From contig DYLZ01000008.1 of the NCBI GenBank assembly GCA_020721775.1, positions 1 through 37,113 on the forward strand: a stretch of 37,113 bases of DNA, in the 5' to 3' direction. The position numbers and the translations under genes are program-made. Origin of the DNA: Sulfurovum sp. Lineage in GTDB: Bacteria; Campylobacterota; Campylobacteria; Campylobacterales; Sulfurovaceae. The first letter of the stretch is position 1, and the number at the start of each line of letters is the position of its first letter. This document shows positions 8,242 to 16,579 of this stretch, piece after piece. The notes beneath the pieces were generated by a model. That model was not told the origin of the DNA, made no database searches, and saw only the letters and a program-made list of their open reading frames with translations.

Positions 8242-8832
8242 ATGAATGAAGAGATAAACATAGAAGAGTTAAAGCAAAACAAAGAGTTTTTGGATTTTTT
8301 ACAAACGCTAGAAAAGCAGATGAAAGAAGAAGTAAGCGTAGCAAAAGGTTATCAGCTATTAGATGCAAAGATATTAATGGGCAATAGTGAAGATGAGATA
8401 AATGATATATTTACATTTTTGATTTCAACATCTTTTGATAAAATGAGTGAAAATCTAGCAAACAATATAAAGTTTAATATCAAAAACAGTGAAGACCTGG
8501 CAACTGCAAGAGCTATGTATGAGCATGCGATCGGGCTTTATAGCGAAGATGATAAAAAAAGCGCAAAAGAGCTGTTTTTGGCGCTTGCTCATACCATAGA
8601 TGACGAAGATCTAAGCGAATCGATGCTTATTCATGCTGCAATCGTAATGGCAGGATATAGTTTTGATGAATTTATCGAAAATTTAGTTGATAACAATATG
8701 GATACGATAAACGAAACATCATATTTCATTCAAAATTTTACTCAGCCAAATGATATCTTGCTCTCAATGCTTGCAAAGCATGTAAATGAAGCAAAAGAGA
8801 CACTTAAAAAATTAGAAGGAGCCGGCAAATGA
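8242..8832 (+). CDS. Conserved hypothetical acidic helical protein between dapC and murC
   Basis: I do not recognise this 196-residue protein. It is acidic and predicted mostly helical, with no signal peptide, membrane segment or Cys. The start MNEEINIEELKQNKEFLDFLQTLEKQMK suggests a short coiled coil. The middle (TARAMYEHAIGLYSEDDKKSAKELFLALAHTIDDEDLSESMLIHAAI) has the spacing of helix-turn-helix repeats such as TPR. Its stop overlaps the murC start by four bases (ATGA), so it is translated together with murC. It could be an adaptor in cell-wall precursor synthesis; that is inference from position only. Confidence 0.7.
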   Translation: MNEEINIEELKQNKEFLDFLQTLEKQMKEEVSVAKGYQLLDAKILMGNSEDEINDIFTFLISTSFDKMSENLANNIKFNIKNSEDLATARAMYEHAIGLYSEDDKKSAKELFLALAHTIDDEDLSESMLIHAAIVMAGYSFDEFIENLVDNNMDTINETSYFIQNFTQPNDILLSMLAKHVNEAKETLKKLEGAGK

Positions 8833-10145
8833 ATACACACTTTATAGGAATCGGCGGAATAGGTCTTTCAGCATTGGCTAAGTTTTTGGCAAGTGATGGA
8901 GACAATATAAGCGGTTCAGATATCAGACAAAGTGAGATCACAAATGATCTGGCGATAAATTTCCATGCAAAGATAACTATCCCTCACCATGAAGATGCTG
9001 TAATCGGCGCAGATAGAGTTATCTATTCGGCAGCAGTGCGACCAAATAATCCGGAGTTTCAAAATGCAAAAAAACTCGGCATTGATCTGTATTCGAGAAA
9101 AGATGCTTTAAAATTTATATTAGGGGATAAAGAGGTTTATGCGGTAGGAGGAGCACACGGTAAAAGTACAACTTCTGCCATTTTATCTTCTTTGATACCA
9201 AATTCAAATGCGCTAATAGGCGCCATAAGCAAGGAGTTTGGCTCAAATGTAAGACACTTTGACAATAAAAAAGTAGTTTTTGAAGCAGATGAGAGTGATG
9301 AGAGTTTTTTAAATTCAAATCCATATCTGGTAATTGTAACAAATGTAGAGCCTGAGCATATGGAGTATTATAAATATGACGAAGAGAGATTTTATAATGC
9401 CTATAAAAACTTTTTAAGTTTAGCAAAAATTCGCGTTATCAATGCAGAAGATGAATTTTTAAACTCACTTGATATGGAATCGGTCAAACTTTATCCGACA
9501 TCGGATATATCAAATATAGAGTATGTTTTAGTTGATAATAAGCCTTATACAAAATTTATACTAAAAGATCTTGGAAGTTTTGAAGTTTTTGGATTTGGTA
9601 AACATATAGCGCTTGATGCATCTTTGGCAATATTGGCTGCGCTTGAACTTGGAGAAGATCTCGAAGAGATAAGAGATAGACTTAGAAAATACAAAGGTAT
9701 TAAAAAAAGATTTGACATAATTCAAGATAATCAGAACTGTATCGTTGTGGATGATTATGGTCATCATCCGACAGAGATAAAAGCAACCATTGATGCTTTA
9801 AATGTATATAAAAATTTAAGAAATTTAAACAAGTTAAGCGTTATTTGGCAGCCGCATAAGTATAGTAGAACTATAGATAATTTAGCCGGATTTGTTAAGT
9901 GTTTTGAAGGTGTAGATGAGCTTATAATTTTGCCTATTTGGAGTGCAGGGGAACTTGAAGTTGTCATTGATCTTAAGGGGGCTTTTTCTTCTTACGGTCC
10001 TATAATGGCAGACAGAGTTACTAAAGAGGACGGTATAGTAAAAGTTTATAAAGATAACCATATTATAAAAGAGATAAATAGCGGGCTTATTACGGCCTTT
10101 GGAGCAGGCGATATAACATATCAGATCAGAGGGGAGCAACACTAA
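8829..10145 (+). CDS. murC: UDP-N-acetylmuramate--L-alanine ligase
   Basis: MurC adds L-alanine to UDP-MurNAc in the cytoplasm, the first amino acid of the peptidoglycan stem. The 438-residue protein shows the nucleotide-sugar motif HFIGIGGIGLSALA (residues 4-17), the ATP-binding loop GGAHGKSTTSA (107-117), the central TNVEPEHMEYY, and the C-terminal DDYGHHPTE and WQPHKYSR motifs that separate MurC from other Mur ligases. It is somewhat shorter than the E. coli enzyme. HGKS rather than HGKT in the P-loop is, as I recall, normal for this phylum. It overlaps the upstream gene by four bases and is followed within four bases by mutS2. Confidence 0.96.
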   Translation: MNTHFIGIGGIGLSALAKFLASDGDNISGSDIRQSEITNDLAINFHAKITIPHHEDAVIGADRVIYSAAVRPNNPEFQNAKKLGIDLYSRKDALKFILGDKEVYAVGGAHGKSTTSAILSSLIPNSNALIGAISKEFGSNVRHFDNKKVVFEADESDESFLNSNPYLVIVTNVEPEHMEYYKYDEERFYNAYKNFLSLAKIRVINAEDEFLNSLDMESVKLYPTSDISNIEYVLVDNKPYTKFILKDLGSFEVFGFGKHIALDASLAILAALELGEDLEEIRDRLRKYKGIKKRFDIIQDNQNCIVVDDYGHHPTEIKATIDALNVYKNLRNLNKLSVIWQPHKYSRTIDNLAGFVKCFEGVDELIILPIWSAGELEVVIDLKGAFSSYGPIMADRVTKEDGIVKVYKDNHIIKEINSGLITAFGAGDITYQIRGEQH

Positions 10146-10148
10146 TTT

Positions 10149-12353
10149 ATGTTTCGTTCCTCTTTGTACAAAAAACTTGATATCGAGGAGTATATAAAAG
10201 GCTTTAAAAATTTTTTAGCAAGAGATAAAGATATTGCAATGATCGGTGATACCAATTTGCATTTTAAATTTATCAAAGAGCTATCCTTGCTGGAGTTTAA
10301 ACCTCCTAAAAATGTTTTAAACTTGAACAATCAGTTAAACAGATTAAAAAAACAGGCAACTCTTTCAATAGATGAAATTTACTCTTTTGTTCAAATCATA
10401 GAGTATTTCAATTATTTAAAAAGCTTAACTCTTCCTCCGTTAGTGTCAAAATGGATAAATGATATCATTGTTCCACCACAAATTAGTAATATTGTAACTT
10501 ATTTTACCGACAAAGGCGAAATTAACAGCCAAAAAGACGAAGAGCTGCTTGGAATTGAAAATGCTATTGCTTCAAACAAAAAAGCCATAAAAGATTCTTT
10601 GTACAATATATTGAGATCATCGCATTTAAGTGAGTTCTTGGTGGATTCGCAAATACATTTTATAAATAATGAAGAGACGCTTTTGGTAAGAGGCGGATTT
10701 TCCAATGCCATAAAAGCAAGCGTTATTGCCAGAAGCAGCAGCGGATTTTTTTATATACTGCCACAAAGTCTAAGCGACCTAAAGGCTAAGGAATCAGCTC
10801 TTATAAGTCAAAAAGAGCTCATTATACTAAGATATTGCAAAGATTTTTCATCCATTATGAGCGAAAATGAAAGATTTTTGTCATTCATAAACAGAGAGTT
10901 CGATAGATTTGACCATTATCAGGCAAGAATATTTTTTGCAAAGTCAAAAGATTATGAGTTTGTTTTGCCGCAAAAAACCAACAAGGTGATACTTAGTGAT
11001 TTTGCTCATCCGGCACTTTTGGATCCTGTGCCGATCTCACTCTCTTTTGATAAAAAGATATTGCTTATAACAGGAGTCAACGCCGGCGGTAAAACAATGC
11101 TTTTAAAATCAATTTTAAGCGCAGTATTTATGAGCAAGTATCTACTCCCCTTTAGGTGCAATGTAGCAAAAACGCATATAGGTCATTTTGATATCATTGA
11201 TGCCATTATAGACGATCCGCAAAGCGTAAAAAATGATATATCGACATTTGCAGGAAGAATGGTTGAATTTGCAAAGCTTTTTGATAAAAAAAACGCAATT
11301 ATAGGAGTAGATGAGATAGAACTTGGTACAGATAGTGATGAAGCAGCGAGTCTGTTTAGGGTATTGCTTGAAGAGTTATCCAAAAAAGATATCTATTTTA
11401 TAGTAACGACACACCATAAAAGATTGGCTTATTTGCTTGCTCCAAATAAAGAGACAGGACTTATTGCAGCGCTATTTGATGAAGAAAAAAGGATTCCTAC
11501 TTATACTTTTTTAGAGGGCAGTATCGGTAAAAGTTATGCATTTGAAACTGCTTTAAGATACGGCATACCAAGAGATATTGTATCAAAAGTTGTAAAACTT
11601 CACGGTGAAGACAAAGAGCGCTTAAATGAACTCATAGAAAATCAAGCAATGCTTGAACTTAAAATGAGACAAAAGCTTGAAGATATAGATGCAGAACGCC
11701 AAAAATTAGAAAGAGAACATAAAAATCTTATAGAATTGGAAGAAAAGCTCAATAAAGAGTTTGAAAACCAAAAAACAAATCTTGAAGTTGCATATAGAGA
11801 TGCTCTGTATAAAGCGCAAGAAGCATTAAAACAACATGAATCAAAAGAGGGTAGAAGGCTGCTAAATGATGCAAACAAAATACTTCAACCTCTAAAACAA
11901 AAAAAGACAAAACCGATAGAGGCTTTAAGAGAAGGAGATAGGGTAAAATATCGCTCCCATAAAGGAACGGTACTCTCTATAACCGGCGATTATGCGACAA
12001 TAGATGTTGATGGGCTAAAGATCAAAGTTGATTTGGCAAATCTGAGAAAGATAAGCGATGAAGAAAAAAGCGTTAAACCAAAAAAACCACCGAAAGTTGT
12101 GGCTACGGTTGAGAAAGGAAGTGCGGCTGTTTCTGTGAAGCTAATAGGAATGTTTGGAGATGAAGCTATAGACAAATTAGATAGGTTTATATCTGACGCT
12201 CTTGTGCATAATTTTAGTGAAGTTCAAGTTATACACGGAGGAGGAGCAGGGATACTGGCAAAGTTGGTAGGCGAATTTTTAAAAAATCATCCGAAAATAA
12301 AAAAATTTTACAGAATGCCCGGCAATTTAGGCATAACGGTAGTTGAACTTTAG
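10149..12353 (+). CDS. mutS2: MutS2 ATPase with C-terminal Smr domain
   Basis: MutS2 proteins suppress recombination, handle oxidative DNA lesions, or act on collided ribosomes in different bacteria. The 734-residue protein has a MutS-like lever and clamp region (1-290) and an ATPase with Walker A ITGVNAGGKT (307-316). It also has the signature STFAGRM and a Walker B segment ending VDEIELGTDS. A long charged coiled coil (about 495-560), a KOW-like segment (EGDRVKYRSHKGTVLSI) and an Smr domain (about 662-734, VIHGGGAG) complete it. Walker B differs from the usual DELGxGTDP, and the LDxR motif normally opening the Smr domain reads VKLIG. The HGxG motif is kept. It begins three bases after murC. 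Confidence 0.93.
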   Translation: MFRSSLYKKLDIEEYIKGFKNFLARDKDIAMIGDTNLHFKFIKELSLLEFKPPKNVLNLNNQLNRLKKQATLSIDEIYSFVQIIEYFNYLKSLTLPPLVSKWINDIIVPPQISNIVTYFTDKGEINSQKDEELLGIENAIASNKKAIKDSLYNILRSSHLSEFLVDSQIHFINNEETLLVRGGFSNAIKASVIARSSSGFFYILPQSLSDLKAKESALISQKELIILRYCKDFSSIMSENERFLSFINREFDRFDHYQARIFFAKSKDYEFVLPQKTNKVILSDFAHPALLDPVPISLSFDKKILLITGVNAGGKTMLLKSILSAVFMSKYLLPFRCNVAKTHIGHFDIIDAIIDDPQSVKNDISTFAGRMVEFAKLFDKKNAIIGVDEIELGTDSDEAASLFRVLLEELSKKDIYFIVTTHHKRLAYLLAPNKETGLIAALFDEEKRIPTYTFLEGSIGKSYAFETALRYGIPRDIVSKVVKLHGEDKERLNELIENQAMLELKMRQKLEDIDAERQKLEREHKNLIELEEKLNKEFENQKTNLEVAYRDALYKAQEALKQHESKEGRRLLNDANKILQPLKQKKTKPIEALREGDRVKYRSHKGTVLSITGDYATIDVDGLKIKVDLANLRKISDEEKSVKPKKPPKVVATVEKGSAAVSVKLIGMFGDEAIDKLDRFISDALVHNFSEVQVIHGGGAGILAKLVGEFLKNHPKIKKFYRMPGNLGITVVEL

Positions 12354-12370
12354 ATTTTATCACATTTTGA

Positions 12371-12394
12371 TATAATTATCTTAATATTTAGGAG
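12371..12394 (+). promoter_or_regulatory. -10 element and ribosome binding site for the membrane-protein/xer/coaX/hisG run
   Basis: TTTTGATATAAT gives a perfect -10 hexamer at 12371-12376 inside the 47-base gap after mutS2. AGGAG follows at 12390-12394, six bases before the ATG at 12401. This is the best candidate promoter for the second plus-strand run, ending at the terminator near 15860. Confidence 0.6.
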
Positions 12395-12400
12395 TATGTA

Positions 12401-12985
12401 ATGGATATAAAAGAGATAAAGCAGTATGCAAAAGATGAGCTTAGCAGTGATGAAAAATTGCTTGAGAGTGTTTTGAAATTTGAAACAATATATAACAAAC
12501 ACAAGGCTAAATTATTCATAGTATTAGCCTTTGTGGCTTTATCGATAATTGCTTTTTGGGGTTACAATGAATATAAGGAATATAAATACGAAAAAGCAAA
12601 TGAAGCATTGATGAAATTGATTGAAAATCCTGATGATAAGGGGGCAATAGAGTCATTAAAAAGCAATAATAAAGCTCTTTATAATCTGTATAGTTATCAT
12701 ATGGCATCTGCAAAAAATGATACTAAAAGATTGCAAGAACTTAGCGGTTTGGAAGATAAATTGATTGCTGATCTTAGCAAATATACACTTGGTATTATAG
12801 AAAATAAGCCTGTTGATTCAGAGTATTATCATGATCTAAGTTTAATAATGCAAGTCAATGATGCAATATCAAAAAGAGAATATCAAAAAGCAAAAACTAT
12901 TTTAGACTCTATATCCCAAAATTCACCACTAATCAATATTGCAACACTATATAAACACTATACTTTAAGCGGTGTAAAAAGATAA
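12401..12985 (+). CDS. Single-pass membrane protein with YfgM-like (tetratricopeptide) layout
   Basis: No precise family is recognised. The 194-residue protein has a short acidic cytosolic N-terminus and a positive stretch YNKHKAK. One transmembrane helix follows (about 36-54, AKLFIVLAFVALSIIAFWGY), then a helical domain with repeated 30-40 residue units (YKYEKANEALMKLIE, KREYQKAKTILDSIS). This matches the arrangement of YfgM-like proteins that meet periplasmic clients at the translocon, but sequence similarity is not obvious to me. It has a good AGGAG site and its own -10. A tyrosine recombinase gene starts 10 bases downstream, so it heads that operon. Confidence 0.65.
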   Translation: MDIKEIKQYAKDELSSDEKLLESVLKFETIYNKHKAKLFIVLAFVALSIIAFWGYNEYKEYKYEKANEALMKLIENPDDKGAIESLKSNNKALYNLYSYHMASAKNDTKRLQELSGLEDKLIADLSKYTLGIIENKPVDSEYYHDLSLIMQVNDAISKREYQKAKTILDSISQNSPLINIATLYKHYTLSGVKR

Positions 12986-12995
12986 TCCTAAAAAA

Positions 12996-13826
12996 ATGAA
13001 CAATGAACTGCTTTTGTTATTTGAGGAATATTTAAGCATTTCAAAAATGCTTGGTTCAAATACTACAAGTTCATATCTCAGAGACTTATCCTCTTTGCAG
13101 GAATTTATAGGAGATAAAAGTTTGACGACGCTTGAAATGGAAGATGTTATAGGGTTTTTGTCTCAATTTTCCAATAAGCGAACATTAAATAGAAAACTTT
13201 CATCCATCAATACATTTTTTAAATTTTGTCATGAGTATAATTTTGAGCATTCCAAGATATCTTTACCTATGTCAAAATTGCCAAAAAATCTTCCCAAATA
13301 TCTTTCGTATGAAGAGATTATGAACAGTATAAAACTTATAGACAAAACCACGCAGAGCGGACTTAGAGATTATGCTCTTATTTTATTTTTATATGCAAGC
13401 GGATGCAGGATAAGCGAAGCATTGAATGCCCAAAAAACTGATATTGTTGACGGGTGGCTAAAGATTCGTTTTGCAAAAGGAGAAAAAGAGAGAATGGTTC
13501 CGCTAGCACCCATTGCCCTAGATGCCCTAAATGAATATCTGAAACATCATGATATGCGAAACAGTTTCTTGTGGTTAAATTACAAAGGCGAAAAACTTAG
13601 CCGCATAAGCGCATTTAAGATAGTTAAAAAGTATCTTGGAGTATCACCCCATGTGCTTCGCCACTCTTTTGCTTCATCGCTCATTATTGGCGGCGCAGAT
13701 CTGCGTGTCGTCCAAGAGCTTTTGGGACATAGTTCGCTTGTAACAACTCAAATTTACACGCATATTCAAAAGCAAAATCTAGCTGACACCATAAGGGCTT
13801 TTCATCCTCTAAGGGCTACATTATGA
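12996..13826 (+). CDS. xer: Tyrosine site-specific recombinase, XerC/XerD type
   Basis: The 276-residue protein has an N-terminal SAM-like core-binding domain (about 1-85) and a catalytic domain with the full set of active-site residues: Arg138 (SGCRIS), Lys161 (FAKGEKER), His219 and Arg222 (HVLRHSFA), His245 (LLGHSSLVTTQ) and nucleophile Tyr254 (IYTHI). Such enzymes resolve chromosome dimers at a dif site. Campylobacter and Helicobacter use a single, longer recombinase, XerH; this one lacks such an N-terminal extension. A dif-like site was not found in the window, and the housekeeping context argues against a phage integrase. Only a weak ribosome binding site precedes it. Its stop overlaps the next gene by four bases. 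Confidence 0.88.
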   Translation: MNNELLLLFEEYLSISKMLGSNTTSSYLRDLSSLQEFIGDKSLTTLEMEDVIGFLSQFSNKRTLNRKLSSINTFFKFCHEYNFEHSKISLPMSKLPKNLPKYLSYEEIMNSIKLIDKTTQSGLRDYALILFLYASGCRISEALNAQKTDIVDGWLKIRFAKGEKERMVPLAPIALDALNEYLKHHDMRNSFLWLNYKGEKLSRISAFKIVKKYLGVSPHVLRHSFASSLIIGGADLRVVQELLGHSSLVTTQIYTHIQKQNLADTIRAFHPLRATL

Positions 13827-14164
13827 AAGAGTTAGTGGAGCTGCTGGCAAAAAAAGGAATAGTTTTTAAAAGCCTTAAGAGCATTGATGCATCAAAACTT
13901 AAAAGTAGAAAAAAGATCGATATTTACATTGGTGTTGATTTGAAAAACAGCTACTGCGCTTTATTTCAAATATATAAAAAAAGCAGATTTATAAAAAAAG
14001 ATGCAAATGAAGTCGTTGAATTAGTTCAAAGATTAGAAACATTTAATGAAAGCAAGATAAAATTTAGATATATAATTATCAAGTCGCCGATATGCTCAAA
14101 AGCAAAACTGTTTTTAGAAGAGAATGATTTTAAGGTTGTGGAGAAAATAGATGCTGTTAGCTGA
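13823..14164 (+). CDS. Conserved hypothetical basic protein between xer and coaX
   Basis: Not recognised. This 113-residue, lysine-rich soluble protein starts MKELVELLAKKGIVFKSLKSIDASKLKSRKKIDIYIGVDLKNSYCALFQIYKKSRF. It appears to alternate short strands and helices and contains two Cys (about residues 45 and 92). It has no signal or membrane segment. It overlaps xer by four bases (ATGA) and coaX by 14 bases, so it is locked into the operon and almost certainly translated. The strand-rich centre followed by helices could be a small nucleic-acid or nucleotide-binding fold, but nothing in the sequence settles this. Confidence 0.65.
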   Translation: MKELVELLAKKGIVFKSLKSIDASKLKSRKKIDIYIGVDLKNSYCALFQIYKKSRFIKKDANEVVELVQRLETFNESKIKFRYIIIKSPICSKAKLFLEENDFKVVEKIDAVS

Positions 14165-14771
14165 TATAGGAAATACGCGAGCGCATATATATGACGGTAA
14201 AAGCATTATTCATATTTCTCACGAAGAGGCAATAAAGAGTTATAAAGATAAAGAGTTGTTTTATATCTGTGTCAGTATTGAAACAAAAGAGAAGATAAAA
14301 GAGTTTGCAGACTGGATAGATATATCTGATCATCTTCATATAAAAGGCGAATATGAGACTATGGGCATAGACAGAAAGGCATTATGTCTTAGTCATAAAA
14401 ATGGCGTTTTTGTAGATGCAGGAAGCGCAATTACTGTTGATATTGTAAGTAACGGAGAGTATCAAGGGGGTTTTATACTTCTTGGAATTGATGCTTGGCT
14501 AAAAGCCTATAAAGGCATATCAAATGCTCTTGATGTAGAAATAAACAGGCATTGTTCACTCACGGGCTTGCCAAAAACAACAAAAGACGGCATTAGCTAT
14601 GGTATAATTGCTTCAATAAAAGCCGTTATTGATAGCCAAACATCACATTTACCTCTTTACTTTACCGGCGGAGACGGCAAATGGCTCTCAAAATATTTTA
14701 AAAATAGTATATATGATGAGTTTTTGGTTTTTAAAGGTATGAAAACAGCACTAAAGGAAAATAAATGCTAA
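14151..14771 (+). CDS. coaX: Type III pantothenate kinase
   Basis: CoaX phosphorylates pantothenate, the first committed step of coenzyme A synthesis. Unlike CoaA it is generally not feedback-inhibited by CoA. The 206-residue protein shows the ASKHA-fold motifs: phosphate-1 loop ADIGNT (4-9), GIDR (72-75), DAGSAITVD (89-97) and FTGGDG near the end. Length is short but normal for epsilonproteobacterial members. Asp89 is the expected catalytic base. It overlaps the upstream hypothetical gene by 14 bases and hisG by seven, so the run xer to hisG is translationally continuous. Confidence 0.92.
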   Translation: MLLADIGNTRAHIYDGKSIIHISHEEAIKSYKDKELFYICVSIETKEKIKEFADWIDISDHLHIKGEYETMGIDRKALCLSHKNGVFVDAGSAITVDIVSNGEYQGGFILLGIDAWLKAYKGISNALDVEINRHCSLTGLPKTTKDGISYGIIASIKAVIDSQTSHLPLYFTGGDGKWLSKYFKNSIYDEFLVFKGMKTALKENKC

Positions 14772-15388
14772 CAATAGCTCTTCCAAAAGGAAGAATTGCA
14801 GATGAAACATTGGAAATTTTTTCTAAAATATTTAATACAAATTTTGCATTTGACAATAGAAAATTGATCTTAGAAGATCATGGATTTAGATTTTTAAATG
14901 TCAGAAACCAAGATGTTCCGACATATGTTGCCCATGGGGCGGCAGATTTGGGTGTAGTTGGGCTTGATGTTATAACAGAGCAGGGTTTAGATATCATAGA
15001 CTTGCTTGATATGCAACTTGGCAAGTGTAGAGTTTCCATTGGTATTAAAAATGAAGATGAGTTCGATTGGAGCAGACCAAATATAAAAGTTGCTTCAAAA
15101 ATGGTAAATATTACGAAAGACTATTTTGCTAAAAGAGCAGTAGGAGTTGAAGTTATAAAGCTTTACGGCTCTATAGAGCTTGCTCCATTGGTTGGATTGG
15201 TTGATGCAATCGTAGATATTGTTGATACCGGGGCAACTATGAGAGAAAATGGACTAAAGGTTGCAGAAGATATTATGCATTCTTCAGCACACTTAATAGC
15301 AAACAATAATAGTTTTTATGCCAAAAAAGGTGATATATTGTCTATTTACGAGAAAATAAAATCTGTAGTAGACGGACATCAAAGTTAA
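14765..15388 (+). CDS. hisG: ATP phosphoribosyltransferase, short form
   Basis: HisG joins ATP and PRPP to start histidine biosynthesis. The N-terminal LTIALPKGRIADETLEIF and the PRPP-binding VDAIVDIVDTGATMRENGL (about 158-176) are diagnostic. At 207 residues it is the short form, lacking the C-terminal regulatory domain of the roughly 300-residue enzyme. Short HisG works as a hetero-octamer with HisZ, a HisRS-like regulatory subunit, so a hisZ gene should exist elsewhere. C. jejuni, as I recall, has the long form, so this distinguishes the organism. It overlaps coaX by seven bases. Confidence 0.94.
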   Translation: MLTIALPKGRIADETLEIFSKIFNTNFAFDNRKLILEDHGFRFLNVRNQDVPTYVAHGAADLGVVGLDVITEQGLDIIDLLDMQLGKCRVSIGIKNEDEFDWSRPNIKVASKMVNITKDYFAKRAVGVEVIKLYGSIELAPLVGLVDAIVDIVDTGATMRENGLKVAEDIMHSSAHLIANNNSFYAKKGDILSIYEKIKSVVDGHQS

Positions 15389-15404
15389 TTATAAAGGAGT
15401 ATAA

Positions 15405-15779
15405 ATGGATGATAAAACTCTTCAAGATCATTTTCAAGATCCAAATAAAAATATTGCTTTAATAGTTTATGGACTGCAACTGATTGGAATATTAACAGCC
15501 GGAATTGCTTTCATTATAGCTATAGTTTTAAACTATATCAAAAAAGATGATGTGATCGGAACTTGTTTAGAGTCGCATTTTGAGTGGCAGATAAGAACTT
15601 TTTGGACGGCTCTTATTTGGAGCGCTATCGGCTTTATTTTGGCAATTACTGTCGTATTGCTTCCTGTTGCTTGGATAATATGGTTTGTTGTAACAGTTTG
15701 GGTAATATATAGAGCTCTAAAAGGCTTGTTAAATTTGCTTGAAAATAAACCTATGCTAATTCAAGCAAAAGTTGCTTAG
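15405..15779 (+). CDS. Small integral membrane protein, DUF4870-like
   Basis: The 124-residue protein has three hydrophobic helices (about 18-44, 65-85 and 85-106), with ESHFEWQIRTFWTALIW in the middle. That is the feature I associate with DUF4870/Tic20-like small membrane proteins, which have a helix, a loop with a conserved H/Q-containing segment, and two further helices. Function is unknown. AAAGGAG nine bases before the ATG is a strong ribosome binding site, stronger than those of the overlapping genes upstream. It is the last gene before the terminator at about 15850. Confidence 0.7.
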   Translation: MDDKTLQDHFQDPNKNIALIVYGLQLIGILTAGIAFIIAIVLNYIKKDDVIGTCLESHFEWQIRTFWTALIWSAIGFILAITVVLLPVAWIIWFVVTVWVIYRALKGLLNLLENKPMLIQAKVA

Positions 15780-15815
15780 TAAATAAAAGTAGATTTTGCC
15801 CATAAAGGGAAAGTT

Positions 15816-15867
15816 TTGTTGATTTGTTATTGTCTCAATTAAAATTGAGAATCAACAACATTTTTTC
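15816..15867 (+). terminator. Stem-loop terminator closing the plus-strand operon
   Basis: TTGTTGATT (15816-15824) pairs with AATCAACAA (15850-15858). Inside, CTCAATT pairs with AATTGAG around a two-base AA. CATTTTTTC follows on the plus strand, giving the U-run of an intrinsic terminator. The nine-base left bulge weakens it. It overlaps the 3' end of the convergent rpsR, so it may also stabilise that transcript end. Confidence 0.55.
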
Positions 15868-16090
15868 TATCAACTATATAAGGGATCAATGCAGTTTGTC
15901 TAGCTCTTTTTATAGCTATAGTAACTAGCTCTTGATGTTTTTTGCAGTTTCCTGTAAGGCGTCTTGGCATGATTTTAAATCTCTCGCTTAGCGAAAATTT
16001 TAAACCGTTAACATCTTTATAGTCTATAAAATCAACTTTCATTTCGCAATATTTGCAATGTCTTTTTTTAAATTTTCTTTCTTGTTTCAT
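15839..16090 (-). CDS. rpsR: 30S ribosomal protein S18
   Basis: The 83-residue S18 has the conserved core [29 protein letters not shown], which binds 16S rRNA beside S6. It carries a complete C-x2-C (Cys12, Cys15) and C-x2-H (Cys49, His52) set, so it is the zinc-binding C+ type rather than a Zn-free paralogue. It is last in the conserved rpsF-ssb-rpsR operon, 12 bases after ssb. Its 3' end overlaps the convergent terminator hairpin. Confidence 0.97.
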   Translation of the reverse strand: MKQERKFKKRHCKYCEMKVDFIDYKDVNGLKFSLSERFKIMPRRLTGNCKKHQELVTIAIKRARQTALIPYIVDRKNVVDSQF

Positions 16091-16102
16091 ATTTAAGTCC
16101 TT

Positions 16103-16558
16103 CTAAAATGGTATTTCATCATCGTCAATATCGATCTCAGGTATAGTGTGTTCTGCAGAACTTTCTTTTGTCTCTATGCTTTTTTCACTTGCTTTCGCAG
16201 GAGCATAGCTATCTGAGATACCCGCAGACTGATCTCTGCATCCTAGCATTTGAAGTGTTTCTACGGCAATTGCGTGTTTACTTCTTTTGCTTCCGTCTTG
16301 TGCTGTCCATTGCTCAAGAGTCAGGCGACCCTCAACTAAAACTTGGGAACCCTTTTTAAGGTATTGATTGGCTATTTCAGCAGTTCTTCCCCAAAAGGTC
16401 AGATCTATAAACATAGTTTCTTCCTTTTGAGTGCCATCGTTTGCTTTGTATCTTCTATTTGTAGCAATAGCTGTTGTCGCTACTGCTGTACCGCTTGGTA
16501 AATATCTGATTTCAATATCACGAGCCAAATTACCTGCCAATATAACCTTATTAAACAT
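16103..16558 (-). CDS. ssb: Single-stranded DNA-binding protein
   Basis: SSB coats single-stranded DNA in replication, repair and recombination. The 151-residue protein has an N-terminal OB fold (MFNKVILAGNLARDIEIRYLPSGTAVATTAIATNR...WGRTAEIANQYLKKGSQVLVEGRL, residues 1-105), a low-complexity linker, and the acidic tip DIDDDEIPF that recruits partner proteins. A strong AAAGGAG lies six bases before the ATG. The flanking rpsF and rpsR give the conserved operon order. Confidence 0.97.
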   Translation of the reverse strand: MFNKVILAGNLARDIEIRYLPSGTAVATTAIATNRRYKANDGTQKEETMFIDLTFWGRTAEIANQYLKKGSQVLVEGRLTLEQWTAQDGSKRSKHAIAVETLQMLGCRDQSAGISDSYAPAKASEKSIETKESSAEHTIPEIDIDDDEIPF

Positions 16559-16579
16559 TGAGAGCTCCTTTGTTTTAAA

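Noticed and set aside
9115-9426. 103-residue minus-strand ORF
   Set aside because: Shadow of murC, with no start signal and no family resemblance.
12996-13826. Phage or integron integrase
   Set aside because: The recombinase is embedded in a housekeeping operon with overlapping genes, without attachment repeats, cargo genes or a nearby tRNA.
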